A stretch of 64,000 bases of DNA from NCBI RefSeq assembly GCF_019976975.1, contig NZ_AP024630.1, positions 1,922,001-1,986,000 of the forward strand, in the 5' to 3' direction. The translations under genes were made by a program, and so were the position numbers. Below the pieces are notes generated by a model. It did no database searches. It was not told the origin of the DNA and saw only the letters and a list, made by a program, of their open reading frames with translations. This document shows, piece after piece, positions 44,551 to 53,952 of the stretch (position 1 is its first letter; every line of letters starts with the position of its first letter). The DNA is from Arthrobacter sp. NtRootA1 (GTDB lineage: Bacteria; Actinomycetota; Actinomycetes; Actinomycetales; Micrococcaceae).

Positions 44551-45963
44551 ATGCCAGTCGACTGCGACCTCAATGGCTGGTGGCCGCCAGGATGCGGCCT
44601 CGTATCTCAAGCGAACGACGGCATCCAAGGTTCCATCACATCCATCTTTGCCAACGTCCTGCAGAACATCGCCTCGTGGATGTGGGGCTTCATTACGGGT
44701 GCCTTCACCGTCTCCGACGTCGACGACTCCCAGTGGACGGCCATCGGGGGACTCACCAACTGGTGGGTCGTAGTCATGATGACCCCGCTGGTCGTGGTGA
44801 TGACCATCCAACTTCTGTCAGGGCTGCTCAGCCAACAACCTCGGCGACTCCTGCGTGCACTGATCGGGGCAGGGGCAGCCGTTCCGCTCGTGGCGGCCGC
44901 CGTTTACATTATTCGGCAACTGACGAGGGCCAGCGACCAAGCTTCCGCTGCGCTCCTGGGATCGATCGGTACAGACCCTTACGTCGTCTTCATGCGGTTG
45001 TTTGGCTTTGAACGGGCCCCTCAGGGCTCAGACCGAGAATGGAATGTCGTCTCCCTCGCGCCCGGCAACCAGGGCGGTGCAGTTGGAGGTGCGATGGTCA
45101 CGGTCATGGCCGTCGTCGTGGTGTGGATCCTGGCGTTCATCCTCATGTGCTCGATGATTTTCCGGACGTTCGCGCTGGCAGTCCTTGCCGCAGTGGCGCC
45201 CGTCGCCCTCATGATGCTTCCCTGGGAGAAATCCAAGGTATGGGCCGGGCGCTGGTGCGAAATCGTCGTCGCCCTTCTCCTTGCTAAACCTCTGGCGGCA
45301 ACTGTCCTGGCAACCGCCATCAAACTGTTTGCCGATTCGAAGTCCTTCGCTGGGCTGGCGGCCGGAACGGTCGGGATGGTCCTGGCCTGTGGAGCACCAT
45401 TGATGGCGCTTCGTCTTGTCAGCTTCGCGGGCGGGGAACTGGCCGCAGCGGCTCAAACCGCGGGCGGCGGCCACGTCCTGTCGCGGAGCAACAGTGTTGC
45501 AACGCGACAATTCAGCCGGCAGCTCGGCGGTCGCCTGACGATCGCGTCCATGGTGGCCCGTTCCTCAATTGCGCGTCCTATTCCCTCGAGCCGACGGGAT
45601 ATCCCCACCAGAGCTCTCCCGCCTTCCCTTCCGCTGCCACGGAGCCTGACAAGTACGACGCCGGTACACCGCTCGGGCGGCGACGTCACCCTCATGGACG
45701 GGTCGTCGTCGGGTAGTTCAAACTCCAGCTCCAGCAGCTCAGTCGTAAGGGGGCAGGTGGTCACTGACCACGACGTGAGTACGAGCACGAGCACGAACCG
45801 TGCTGGAGCTGGCCCGGGCAGGGTAGCGTCCCCGGGCACCCAACCAACAACGCGGGCACCTGAAGTCAGGGCTCCGAACAGTGCCTTGCCATCGACCGAA
45901 CTACCGCCGATCAAGCACAAGGACACCTACAGGCCACTACCTCCGGACAAGTCCAATGAGTGA
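44551..45963 (+). CDS. VirB6/TrbL-like polytopic transfer protein
   Basis: The 470-residue protein has at least five hydrophobic helices between residues 75 and 305: WVVVMMTPLVVVMTIQLLSG, VPLVAAAVYII, VTVMAVVVVWILAFILMCSM, FALAVLAAVAPVALMML and GTVGMVLACGAPLMAL. An N-terminal extracytoplasmic loop with paired cysteines and a Ser/Pro/Thr-rich cytoplasmic tail of about 140 residues flank them. The hydrophobic centre with conserved Trp and the neighbouring genes fit VirB6/TrbL, the inner-membrane channel subunit. A poly-Ser stretch (SSSGSSNSSSSSS) lies in the tail. It overlaps the next start by eight bases. Confidence 0.7.
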   Translation: MPVDCDLNGWWPPGCGLVSQANDGIQGSITSIFANVLQNIASWMWGFITGAFTVSDVDDSQWTAIGGLTNWWVVVMMTPLVVVMTIQLLSGLLSQQPRRLLRALIGAGAAVPLVAAAVYIIRQLTRASDQASAALLGSIGTDPYVVFMRLFGFERAPQGSDREWNVVSLAPGNQGGAVGGAMVTVMAVVVVWILAFILMCSMIFRTFALAVLAAVAPVALMMLPWEKSKVWAGRWCEIVVALLLAKPLAATVLATAIKLFADSKSFAGLAAGTVGMVLACGAPLMALRLVSFAGGELAAAAQTAGGGHVLSRSNSVATRQFSRQLGGRLTIASMVARSSIARPIPSSRRDIPTRALPPSLPLPRSLTSTTPVHRSGGDVTLMDGSSSGSSNSSSSSSVVRGQVVTDHDVSTSTSTNRAGAGPGRVASPGTQPTTRAPEVRAPNSALPSTELPPIKHKDTYRPLPPDKSNE

Positions 45964-47434
45964 TGAATCGCAGGCTCTGGAACCCGTCAAATTTCCCAGG
46001 TATGAACGCCGCGGAATCTTCATGGGGTTGAAGTGGTATCAGCTTGCGCTGGTAGCCACAGGCATTCTCGTGGCGATCATTGCCTCGGCTGCGGGCGGTC
46101 CCAGCGGCCTCATAGTGACAGCACCGGTGTGGGTGGCTCTAGTCCTTATCGGGGTGCTGCAGTACTCGCGGATTCCGTATCCGATCTGGGGCAGCCTCAT
46201 CGTCTTGTTCTTCGTGCGCAGTCTTCTAGGGCAGACTCGCTACTTGGCTCGGCCAGAGCGCCCGGTAAGGGCTGGAAAGCTTGCCCTTCCCGGCGGTTTA
46301 GGAAACCTCAAGGTTCAGCCACTTTCCCGTGGGGAATGTGCGATCCTCGACGCCCCGGGCAAAGAAGCCATCGTCGTGCTTCGGTGCAGCACGCGCTCTT
46401 TCGCATTGCTGGACGACGATGACAAAGCTTGGGCCGCGCAGGCGTGGTCCAGGGTGCAAGCGGGGCTCGCCCAACGATCGGACATCGCCAGGATCGCTGT
46501 CCAGGACTACACGGTCCCGTACCCGTCGTCCGCGCTTCAAGATTTCTACGATCGAACTGTCACAGTTGCCGACGGCGAGCGCAGCTCGTGGGGGCAAGTT
46601 GCCTATCAAGATCTAATCTCTGCGGCCGGCTCGGCGATGAGCCACGATGTGCTGCTGTCACTGGTCGTGGACACATCCAAGTCGCGACGACGGATCAAAG
46701 AAGTGGGCGGCGGGAAGAACGGGCTCGAACGGCTGCTGCGTCTTGAGGTTGGTGCGATCACGACCTCGCTGGCAACTCATGGTGTCAGGGTTGATGAATG
46801 GCTTTCGGAGTCCAAACTGCTTGGCGTCCTACGTGGAGCCTTCGACCCCGAGGCCCTCGCGCGTGAATCCTCCAAAGCGGAGCATCAGTCTCGAGACGAG
46901 GGGCAGCCACTTCGTCACAGTTCTGGCCCTATGGCCGTCGAAGAACACTGGACATACCTGCGAACGGACTCCGGGTTCCATCAAACGTTCTGGGTGGCTG
47001 AGTGGCCGCGCCAAAAGGTCTATCCGGGCTTCCTGCATCCGCTCGTCTACGTAGGCGACTTCAGGCACACCGTTACCCAGGTCATTCGCACTGTGCCGAC
47101 GATCGAAGCTCTGCGCGACATTCGCTCCGCCCAGGAGGCTCACGAAACACGACGGCGGATCAATGCGCGTTTCGATCGTCCGACGACGCGGGAGCAACGT
47201 GCTGAGGAAGAAGAGGTTTCTCAGCGGGAAGAGGAGATCGTCGCAGGACACGGCGATGTCAGACCCACGGCCTTCGTCACCATAACCGCCGAGTCTTTGG
47301 AAGACCTTGCCCGGCATCGACATGAACTCGAATCAGCGGCCGCAGGCGCCTTCGTTGAGCTGCGATTGCTCGCTGGTCAGCAATGGGCTGCGTTCATTGC
47401 AGGTGGACTTCCCCTGGGGCGGGGATTGCGATGA
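45956..47434 (+). CDS. SCO6880/PrgI-like transfer protein
   Basis: The 492-residue protein has two close transmembrane helices at about 25-65 (YQLALVATGILVAIIASAAG and IVTAPVWVALVLIGVLQY), preceded by FPRYERRGIFMGLKW, the hallmark of the SCO6880/PrgI family. The soluble C-terminal part (about 95-492) is alpha/beta and resembles the N-terminal domain of VirB4 ATPases, without a P-loop. In actinobacterial T4SS it is encoded next to the VirB4 ATPase and likely works with it. ATG 45956 overlaps the previous stop; the gene ends in ATGA with the next. Confidence 0.8.
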   Translation: MSDESQALEPVKFPRYERRGIFMGLKWYQLALVATGILVAIIASAAGGPSGLIVTAPVWVALVLIGVLQYSRIPYPIWGSLIVLFFVRSLLGQTRYLARPERPVRAGKLALPGGLGNLKVQPLSRGECAILDAPGKEAIVVLRCSTRSFALLDDDDKAWAAQAWSRVQAGLAQRSDIARIAVQDYTVPYPSSALQDFYDRTVTVADGERSSWGQVAYQDLISAAGSAMSHDVLLSLVVDTSKSRRRIKEVGGGKNGLERLLRLEVGAITTSLATHGVRVDEWLSESKLLGVLRGAFDPEALARESSKAEHQSRDEGQPLRHSSGPMAVEEHWTYLRTDSGFHQTFWVAEWPRQKVYPGFLHPLVYVGDFRHTVTQVIRTVPTIEALRDIRSAQEAHETRRRINARFDRPTTREQRAEEEEVSQREEEIVAGHGDVRPTAFVTITAESLEDLARHRHELESAAAGAFVELRLLAGQQWAAFIAGGLPLGRGLR

Positions 47435-48891
47435 GCCTCAAGAACCAAGAGGTGACCTACACGCCGTCGGGCACTCGGTCCGAGCGGAAGGCCGCCAAGC
47501 GGGCGGCCGCTAGGGACACGACGCTACCGAGAAGGCGGCTGTTCCATAGCGACGCGGACAACACGGCGGGACAGCCGGACCGCGAGAGCCTTGGTGGTGA
47601 CTGGGGGAGTCGGGAAGTCAGTTCCTTGTGGGGTCCCCATCGCTTGCGGCCCGCGCCGCATCGAGCATCGACCATGACGTTCGCGGCTGCCTACCCGTTC
47701 ATAACGGAGTCCGGCCTGGGCCATGAAGGAACCTACATCGGAACGGATGTCTTTGGCTCAGGCGCCTTCTCCTACGATCCGTGGATCCTTTACGACAAGG
47801 GGATCATTAGTGGTCCATCGATCGTCGTCATCGGCACGGTGGGGACTGGCAAGTCGATGTGCGGCAAGTCGCTGGTTGCGCGCTCCATAACCTTGGGTAG
47901 AAAGGCTGCCGTTGCCTCGGACCCCAAGGGTGAGTGGGTTTCCGTTGCCAATGCTGTGGGCGGCAAGGTCATTTCCGTCGGTCCTGGTAGAACGGCTCGT
48001 GTGAATCCTCTGGACGCCGGCCCACGGCCCAGTTCACTGTCGGACACCCAGTGGAAGGCTGTCGTCCGGCAGCGGCGTCGGCAACTGATCGTGGCATTGG
48101 TCTCTCTCATGCGGCAGGGCACTCCGCTGCATCCGGTTGAACATACGGCTTTGGACATGGCGCTGATGGAAACGACTGCGGAGAACTCGACGCCCACGCT
48201 CCCCATGGTGCTGGATCACCTGCTGCGGCCATCCCCGGAGACGTTGGCTTTGGTTGGTAGGGACGGGGGCGTAGCCGTCAGCCACTCGCTGCGAAGGACA
48301 GTCTCGGGTGATTTGGAAGGCATGTTCGATGCTCCCTCGACGGTCGCGTTCGATGCCGACGCGCCAATGATGGTGATGGACACGTCGGCTCTGATCGGCG
48401 CCTCGGAGCAGGCGTTGTCTTTGGCTGCCGCCTGCAGCGCCACCTGGCTTGAGGCAGCGGTGACAAACCCCGACGGCGGCAAGCGGCTCGTGGTGTACGA
48501 CGAGGGTTGGCGGATGCTCGCCGATCCCTACATGTTGGCGAAGATGAGCGAGCAATGGCGGCTTGCGCGCACCTACGGAATTGCCAATCTGCTGATCATG
48601 CACAAGGTGGCGGACCTCAACGAGATCGGCGACAGCACCAGTGGCCACCGGCAGAAAGCGCTGGGGCTGCTGACGGAGGCGGACACTCGCATCATCTACC
48701 GGCAGAAGCACGACGCCATGCGGCTGACCAAGGAGGCTCTGGGCCTCACGGAAGCCGAATGCGATCATGTCGAGAACCTGCCCAAGGGTGTCGGGCTCTG
48801 GAAGGTAGGGAATCGGTCGTTCATCGTGGCGAACAGAGTGACGACCGACGAACTCGAGGTCTTTGGTACCGATGATCGGATGCACCTGTGA
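47431..48891 (+). CDS. VirB4-like conjugation ATPase
   Basis: The 486-residue protein is the ATPase half of VirB4. Walker A is VVIGTVGTGKSMCGKSLV near residue 135. Walker B is RLVVYDEGWRMLADPYM near 350, with the extra helix RLARTYGIANLLIMHKVADL that follows in this family. The N-terminal domain of VirB4 is missing, but the preceding SCO6880-like protein supplies an equivalent. It powers substrate transfer and pilin handling at the inner membrane. Start ATG 47431 overlaps the previous stop; the next gene starts with GTG over its stop. Confidence 0.85.
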   Translation: MSLKNQEVTYTPSGTRSERKAAKRAAARDTTLPRRRLFHSDADNTAGQPDRESLGGDWGSREVSSLWGPHRLRPAPHRASTMTFAAAYPFITESGLGHEGTYIGTDVFGSGAFSYDPWILYDKGIISGPSIVVIGTVGTGKSMCGKSLVARSITLGRKAAVASDPKGEWVSVANAVGGKVISVGPGRTARVNPLDAGPRPSSLSDTQWKAVVRQRRRQLIVALVSLMRQGTPLHPVEHTALDMALMETTAENSTPTLPMVLDHLLRPSPETLALVGRDGGVAVSHSLRRTVSGDLEGMFDAPSTVAFDADAPMMVMDTSALIGASEQALSLAAACSATWLEAAVTNPDGGKRLVVYDEGWRMLADPYMLAKMSEQWRLARTYGIANLLIMHKVADLNEIGDSTSGHRQKALGLLTEADTRIIYRQKHDAMRLTKEALGLTEAECDHVENLPKGVGLWKVGNRSFIVANRVTTDELEVFGTDDRMHL

Positions 48892-50681
48892 GGACTCGAT
48901 CAGGGAGTACGAATCCGATGGTGTCGGTAGGTCTGTGGGCGATTGCCGGCTATGTGGTCTTTTGCTTTCTCGTCCAGGCCGCCGCCTCTGTGGTAACGCC
49001 TCGGCAGTGTGGCGGCAGGCCGCCGTCGTTCTTCAATCCGGTGGCGGGCGTCGGGCTGGTGGTTGGCCGCGTTGACTGGATCTCGCGGGAGTGTGCGCCT
49101 GACCTGGCTGCAGTCTGGTGGATCGTGGGTGGCGTGCTTGCCGTGGTTGCGGCGCTCGCCGTCGGAGGAGTGCTGGGCTGGAGGATGTGGAAACAATCCG
49201 GTGCGTGGCTCCGGCAGGACATTCTGAGCAGGGACGGCGTGGCTGGAAGGGCGGAGATTGTTCGCGACTTTGGCTCCCGAGCCGTTCGACGCCGCGGTCT
49301 GTACATCCGTCCCGGGCTGAGTCGACCGAGTATCCAAGACGTCTCGTGGACGCTTGGGCGTTCGCGGGGAGTGACCATCCACGTCTCGACGGAGGAGTCG
49401 ATGGTTATTCAGGGCGCGCCTAGGTCAGGCAAGGGCCTGTATGTGGTCATCAACGCGATCCTCGACGCGCCAGGTGCGGTGGTCACAACGTCAACCCGTG
49501 CCGACAACCTGGTAGTGACCATGCGCGCCCGGATGAGCGACGGGCGGCCTGTGACGGTCTTCGATCCGCAAGGCATGTCGGGGCTGCCGTCCACGCTTCG
49601 ATGGTCGCCTGTCCGTGGGTGTGGGGATCCTGATATCGCAACGCGTCGAGCCCTCGTCATTACGGCGGATACCGAGATGAAGGGTGAGAACGCAGCGTGG
49701 CAGAAGCGCTCGCTGATCGTCTTGCAGTGTCTCCTCCATGCGGCGGCTCTGTCGGGGGAAGGTATTGCCGCATTCCGCCGTTGGTCCTCCAGCCCGGTGC
49801 TGGCACGCGAGGCTTTGGACGTTCTCGGCCGCACGGGAGCTGCACTCGGTTGGCAGGCAGACTTAATGGGGATACTGGAGGACGATCCGCGCAATACCTC
49901 GAACTCGTGGATCGGAGTCTCTGCAGCGGTTGCCCCGTTGTCCTCGCCACGAGTATTGGCGGCGCTGAATCCGCAGGACGAAGCCCAGGAGTTCGACCCG
50001 AAGGCCTTCATTAGGCAGCGAGGGACTCTGTACCTGATTGGCACCCGCTCCGGAGCTGCTGCAGCTGGTCCATATCTCTCGGCATTGATCGACGACATCG
50101 ACAATGCTGCTCGCGAAATGGCGTTCGTCTCGGCCGGCGGGCGACTGGATCCGCCGTTGTCTTTGATCCTTGATGAGATAGCTAACCTGTCTCCCTGGCC
50201 CGGGCTTCCAGTTGTGCTCTCTGATGGCGGAGGGATTGGGATTTCTACGTTGGTGGTCCTGCAGTCTTTGTCGCAAGCCCGCAGTGGATGGTCGATCGAG
50301 GAGGCAGCCACGATTTGGGACTCCGCCATCATCAAGGTCATCTTCGGCGGAGGGTCCGACGAACGTGACCTGCGCTCGCTGGCGTCTCTGCTCGGCGAGC
50401 GCAGCCTCATCATGAACACCCGGTCTTGGTCCGCTCAAGGGCGCCAGGACGGAGAACAGATCCGGGATACTCCGGTGATCCGTCTGGACGAGATCCGTCG
50501 ACTTCCGGTTGGTACTGCTCTCATGCTCGGTCGGCGAACAAGGCCGATTCTGCTGGACCTGCGCGACTGGCACAAACGCAAGGACGCGGCTGAACTGGGC
50601 CGTTCGAAAGTTGAGACGGAGCGGGAGTTGGCTGCGGGTCACCTGAATCGTCAGGAATCGAACAGCGAGGCTGACTCATGA
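48888..50681 (+). CDS. type IV coupling protein VirD4/TraG
   Basis: The 597-residue protein links the relaxosome to the channel. Two transmembrane helices lie at about 12-35 (SVGLWAIAGYVVFCFLVQAA) and 75-98 (VWWIVGGVLAVVAALAVGGV). The ATPase domain has Walker A VIQGAPRSGKGLYVV near residue 180 and Walker B LSLILDEIANLSPWPGLP near 425, which is the TraG/TraM-recognition region. The motif SWIGVSAAVAPL is also typical. Length and order are normal. Both starts and stops overlap neighbours, so it belongs to the continuous transfer operon. Confidence 0.9.
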   Translation: MRTRSGSTNPMVSVGLWAIAGYVVFCFLVQAAASVVTPRQCGGRPPSFFNPVAGVGLVVGRVDWISRECAPDLAAVWWIVGGVLAVVAALAVGGVLGWRMWKQSGAWLRQDILSRDGVAGRAEIVRDFGSRAVRRRGLYIRPGLSRPSIQDVSWTLGRSRGVTIHVSTEESMVIQGAPRSGKGLYVVINAILDAPGAVVTTSTRADNLVVTMRARMSDGRPVTVFDPQGMSGLPSTLRWSPVRGCGDPDIATRRALVITADTEMKGENAAWQKRSLIVLQCLLHAAALSGEGIAAFRRWSSSPVLAREALDVLGRTGAALGWQADLMGILEDDPRNTSNSWIGVSAAVAPLSSPRVLAALNPQDEAQEFDPKAFIRQRGTLYLIGTRSGAAAAGPYLSALIDDIDNAAREMAFVSAGGRLDPPLSLILDEIANLSPWPGLPVVLSDGGGIGISTLVVLQSLSQARSGWSIEEAATIWDSAIIKVIFGGGSDERDLRSLASLLGERSLIMNTRSWSAQGRQDGEQIRDTPVIRLDEIRRLPVGTALMLGRRTRPILLDLRDWHKRKDAAELGRSKVETERELAAGHLNRQESNSEADS

Positions 50682-51178
50682 ACACTCAGGCGGACGACTC
50701 CGACTTCGAAGTTGGCCGCGTCTCTGACCTTGACGATGAACTGACGGCGGAGTTGTTCCGTTCGTCGTTTCAGCCGTCGCCTCGCACGGTGGGCGTAACT
50801 CGCCGATGGCGGGATATGTCACCGGAACAGGCTGAAGTTGTGTGGCAGAGCCTCTTTGAATGGGTTCGATGGTTCGTCGCCACCTATCAGCTGACCACCT
50901 CTGTTGTTCCGGATTGCTGGTGGAGGCATTCGGAAGTGGCGGCCGAGCTCTACGCGCTGCAGCGGGCCGAGATGGCTTCTTTCACTCCCGATGACTCGGG
51001 CTTTGGTCCGTTGGCCTTCCACGAAAGGCTCCCACACGCCGTCGAGCGTCTCCGAACCCACACCAGAACCGCAGGGTGTGTCGGGCTGCAGAGCCACAAG
51101 GAGCCGGTCACCAGAGTTGTACCAGCGGAACCGGCTTTCGATGACTGGAAATTGAGCGCCCATCAGTTTGGATCCTGA
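50678..51178 (+). CDS. DUF4913 domain protein
   Basis: The 166-residue protein matches the DUF4913 pattern: VVWQSLFEWVRWFVATYQL, then VVPDCWWRHSEVAAELYALQ and FHERLPHAVERLRT, with a tryptophan-rich helical core. The family is found almost only next to VirD4/TraG genes in actinobacterial mobile elements. Function is unknown, probably an accessory of the coupling protein. The start overlaps the VirD4-like stop (ATGA). Confidence 0.75.
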   Translation: MNTQADDSDFEVGRVSDLDDELTAELFRSSFQPSPRTVGVTRRWRDMSPEQAEVVWQSLFEWVRWFVATYQLTTSVVPDCWWRHSEVAAELYALQRAEMASFTPDDSGFGPLAFHERLPHAVERLRTHTRTAGCVGLQSHKEPVTRVVPAEPAFDDWKLSAHQFGS

Positions 51179-51185
51179 TCAGGTC

Positions 51186-52409
51186 ATGACGTCCTTGCCC
51201 GGGCAGGAAATGGATAGGAGATCCCTTCTCAGGGCTGACTCAGAAGTACGAAGGATGGCTGTCATGGCCGCTGCACCTGAATCGAACGCTCACCTGCCTG
51301 GCGGGACGGACGACGCCGGCCTTCCGCCGAGCGTTCGAATGTCACCTGAAGAGCGCATAGCGAGTCTCACCGAAGGCCTTCACACTGCCCTTGAGCAAGC
51401 TATAGAGTCGCCGGCTCGATGGCAGGTGTTGCTCGACGCCTCGGCCACTTTGTGGCGTTACTCAGGGGGCAACGTCGCCCTGCTGATGGCGCAGATGGCG
51501 CAGCGTGGCGCCGACGAACCGACGCTCGTTGCCGGCTACAAAGAGTGGGCGCGTCACGGGCGGACCGTGCTGCGTGGCGAGCATGCACTCTGGGTGATCG
51601 CACCACGGACTGCGTCCATGCAGGAGCTGAAAATGGCCGATGGTCAGCGGAAGCTGCTGCCTGTGACCCAGGCCGCTCCGGTCGATGCGGTAAGCCTTGG
51701 CAGGAAGAACGTCGTCACGGGTTGGCGGGGGCAGGCCGTCTTCGACGTTACCCAAACCGAGGGAACGCCGATCCTGGTACCGCGCGGGGGCATTGAATCA
51801 GGGGAAAGCTTGGACGACCTTTGGCGGTCCCTGTGTGATGTCGCGAAGGAACGCAGCTTCAGGGTTGAGGTGTCAGGCGTCCAATACGGCTATACGAGTG
51901 GCTACACGGACTTCGATGCCCGTCGGATCCAGGTTGGTCTTTGGATGAGCAGCGAGGAGCGGGTGGCGGTCCTTGCCCACGAACTAGGGCACGTCCTGTT
52001 GCATGGTCCGGAGGACAGTGTTGGCCGGCTCTATGGCAGCAGCGCGAACCATCGCGGCCTGGCCGAAGTGGAGGCCGAATCGGTGGCCTATACAGTCCTT
52101 CGTGCTCATGGCATTGACCGCGGGCCGCAGTCGGCCACGTATCTGGCTGGGTGGGCTGACGCGGTCATCAGAACCGAGAAGGAGCTGCAAGAGGGGCGTG
52201 CTCCCACGTCGCGCGTGGACATCGCCAAGTCCGTGCTGGGGCGGGTGACGGCGGCAACGAAGGACATCCTTGCTGTTTCGGATCCCCCGGGGTTTGGCGG
52301 CAAGTTCGCGGCTGCAAGCGCTTCGCCGCTTGTGACGGCTTCTTCCACCTACGCTGGCGTGCCTGGACCGGGCGCCTCAATGTCCGGCCCGGAGCTGGCC
52401 GGTCCCTGA
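51186..52409 (+). CDS. ArdC-like antirestriction protein with IrrE-type metallopeptidase domain
   Basis: The protein (407 residues from ATG 51186; other in-frame starts at 51168 TTG and 51210 ATG exist) has an ArdC-like N-terminal domain, with RWQVLLDASATLWRYSGGNV, YKEWARHGRTVLRGEHALWV and TGWRGQAVFDVTQTEG, then an M78/IrrE-like domain with VAVLAHELGHVLLHG and the acidic HRGLAEVEAESVAYTVL helix. ArdC proteins protect incoming single-stranded DNA from host restriction. A Pro/Ala-rich tail of about 60 residues ends it. It follows DUF4913 in the same operon, as usual for transfer elements. Confidence 0.8.
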   Translation: MTSLPGQEMDRRSLLRADSEVRRMAVMAAAPESNAHLPGGTDDAGLPPSVRMSPEERIASLTEGLHTALEQAIESPARWQVLLDASATLWRYSGGNVALLMAQMAQRGADEPTLVAGYKEWARHGRTVLRGEHALWVIAPRTASMQELKMADGQRKLLPVTQAAPVDAVSLGRKNVVTGWRGQAVFDVTQTEGTPILVPRGGIESGESLDDLWRSLCDVAKERSFRVEVSGVQYGYTSGYTDFDARRIQVGLWMSSEERVAVLAHELGHVLLHGPEDSVGRLYGSSANHRGLAEVEAESVAYTVLRAHGIDRGPQSATYLAGWADAVIRTEKELQEGRAPTSRVDIAKSVLGRVTAATKDILAVSDPPGFGGKFAAASASPLVTASSTYAGVPGPGASMSGPELAGP

Positions 52410-52464
52410 AACCAATCACATGTCCGATGGGAGAGGCCTGTCGGCGAAGGAAGGTAGATCGAAC

Positions 52465-52971
52465 ATGAACACAAAGATTCCCATCACCATCGCTGGCAAT
52501 CTTGTCGCGGACCCTGAGCTCACGATCGGGGAGTCCGGAACTCCGCACGCTAAGATTCGGGTCGCAGTGAACCAACGCATCCAGAATCCGGACGGCACGT
52601 GGCGTGACGGGGAGCCGGTCTTCCACAACGTCTCGGCCTTTCGCATGCTGGCGGAAAACGCGGCCACATCGCTCAAGAAGGGAGATCCTGTGACCGTCTC
52701 GGGCGAACTGGAATTCAGGTCGTACGACAAGGACGGCGAGCGCCGGGAGGCACGACGCATCATTGCTGACACGATTGGTCCTGACCTTCGGTTTGGGACG
52801 GCCACCTATCAGCGCTCTGCACGTGCCGTCACGGAACCAGAAGCCGCGGTGGAGGCGACCGGTCCGGAGGCAACGACCAAGACTGGCTGGCCCGTATACA
52901 ACGTGACGACCAAAAGCCCGGTGGTTTCGTCCCCTTTTGGCAGGACGCCGGGGAGTGAGATGTCTGCCTGA
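52465..52971 (+). CDS. ssb: single-stranded DNA-binding protein
   Basis: The 168-residue protein opens NTKIPITIAGNLVADPELTI and shows the OB-fold pattern: AKIRVAVNQRIQNPDGTWRD, FHNVSAFRMLAENAATSLKK, GDPVTVSGELEFRSYDKDGE, and RRIIADTIGPDLRFG. The C-terminal tail lacks the acidic DDDIPF tip of housekeeping SSB, which fits an element-encoded copy that protects transferred single strands. ATG 52465 has AAGGAAGG ten bases upstream. A strong hairpin follows the stop. Confidence 0.88.
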   Translation: MNTKIPITIAGNLVADPELTIGESGTPHAKIRVAVNQRIQNPDGTWRDGEPVFHNVSAFRMLAENAATSLKKGDPVTVSGELEFRSYDKDGERREARRIIADTIGPDLRFGTATYQRSARAVTEPEAAVEATGPEATTKTGWPVYNVTTKSPVVSSPFGRTPGSEMSA

Positions 52972-52987
52972 TCCGCTCCTGCAACTC

Positions 52988-53021
52988 GCTGCCCACGTCG
53001 CATGGTGGCGACGTGGGCAGC
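52988..53021 (+). terminator. terminator hairpin closing the transfer operon
   Basis: GCTGCCCACGTCGC (52988-53001) pairs perfectly with GCGACGTGGGCAGC (53008-53021) around ATGGTG, 16 bases after the SSB stop. Only a few U residues follow, but stem strength and position fit an operon end. Confidence 0.75.
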
Positions 53022-53029
53022 TCGGCGTC

Positions 53030-53059
53030 TTGGGTCGAATCCACGCATTCGAATATATG
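53030..53059 (+). promoter_or_regulatory. candidate promoter of the 93-residue gene
   Basis: TTGGGT (53030-53035) and TATATG (53054-53059) are spaced by 18 bases in an AT-rich patch just after the hairpin terminator. They lie 15 bases before ATG 53075, suggesting a very short leader. Confidence 0.4.
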
Positions 53060-53074
53060 TTCTAATCTTGATCC

Positions 53075-53356
53075 ATGAGACCGAAGCAAGACTCCATCGC
53101 TTTCGCACGCATGATGGCCCAGATCGAGGCCGACGACAATCACCCCAAACCGGACGACGGCAAGATCATTGAGCTCGACCTCGGTAAGCAGCCGTTGGTC
53201 CGCGTGGGCGAAATCTATGGTCGGGCCATCAAGTACACGAGGTCGTTTGGGTTGGTGGAGTGGGTGGATGACCGACGGGTCTATCACGTCGAATGGTTCC
53301 CGGCCGGGCAGATCAAGAGGGTGGACCAAGAGTCGTGGCGAGGGCGGCCGCTCTGA
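53075..53356 (+). CDS. hypothetical protein, 93 residues
   Basis: A small soluble protein starting MRPKQDSIAFARMMAQIEAD. The middle is a beta-rich stretch (LVRVGEIYGRAIKYTRSFGL, VEWVDDRRVYHVEWFPAGQI) that resembles a small SH3-like barrel. No catalytic motif is seen. It has its own apparent promoter after the transfer-operon terminator and lies convergent with the next minus-strand gene. Function is unknown. Confidence 0.6.
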   Translation: MRPKQDSIAFARMMAQIEADDNHPKPDDGKIIELDLGKQPLVRVGEIYGRAIKYTRSFGLVEWVDDRRVYHVEWFPAGQIKRVDQESWRGRPL

Positions 53357-53424
53357 AGCACGCACTGCCTTTGTGTGGAGCTAATGGATACGCGTACCTC
53401 ACGGTTGCGGGTAGCTCCTACCGA

Positions 53425-53931
53425 TCAGAGCTGTGGCGCCCACGTGAGGACGTGGTCGGCTGCAATCGAGTAAGTTGCTGGCCACGGGGTGCCGGGGCGC
53501 ACCTGTTCAGGGTCCGGTCGGATTAGCAGTACGGAGCCAGGCCAGATCGGTTCGGGGAGTGCTTCGATCCACGCAGGCTGGACGTAGCCGAAACGATTCC
53601 AGCGGATGGTGATCCAGGCTCCGGTCGGCTGAGGGGAGTCAACACTGAGGACGGCCACCTCCGTGGTGGTTGTGGCGGTGTTCTTCAAGGATTCCAGTAC
53701 CTGCCATTGCGCCTGGCTTGCAGTCTTCCACGCGCGGTTGTCGTGTATGCGCCTGTACCAGACGAAGGACAGGATGGGACCTGAGGCTGCGACTACTATT
53801 AGGACCCAGCCGGTGGTGGGAAACGAAGAAGTCATTGCAGCCAGCGTGATAGCAAGTGCCAGCGTCACCGCGCTTATGACGATCAGGGCAGGTGTCGCAA
53901 CTTTCGGTTTGATTACTGGATTTACTTGCAT
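53425..53931 (-). CDS. hypothetical membrane protein, 168 residues
   Basis: The protein has two transmembrane helices near its start (about 14-33, TPALIVISAVTLALAITLAA, and 42-60, WVLIVVAASGPILSFVW). A roughly 105-residue soluble domain follows with ATTTTEVAVLSVDSPQPTGA and GSVLLIRPDPEQVRPGTPWP. It is located 21 bases downstream of the relaxase stop on the same strand and may be co-transcribed with it. I recognise no family. A role in transfer or surface exclusion would be speculation. Confidence 0.6.
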   Translation of the reverse strand: MQVNPVIKPKVATPALIVISAVTLALAITLAAMTSSFPTTGWVLIVVAASGPILSFVWYRRIHDNRAWKTASQAQWQVLESLKNTATTTTEVAVLSVDSPQPTGAWITIRWNRFGYVQPAWIEALPEPIWPGSVLLIRPDPEQVRPGTPWPATYSIAADHVLTWAPQL

Positions 53932-53952
53932 GCCTTTTCTCCACTTCCCAGT

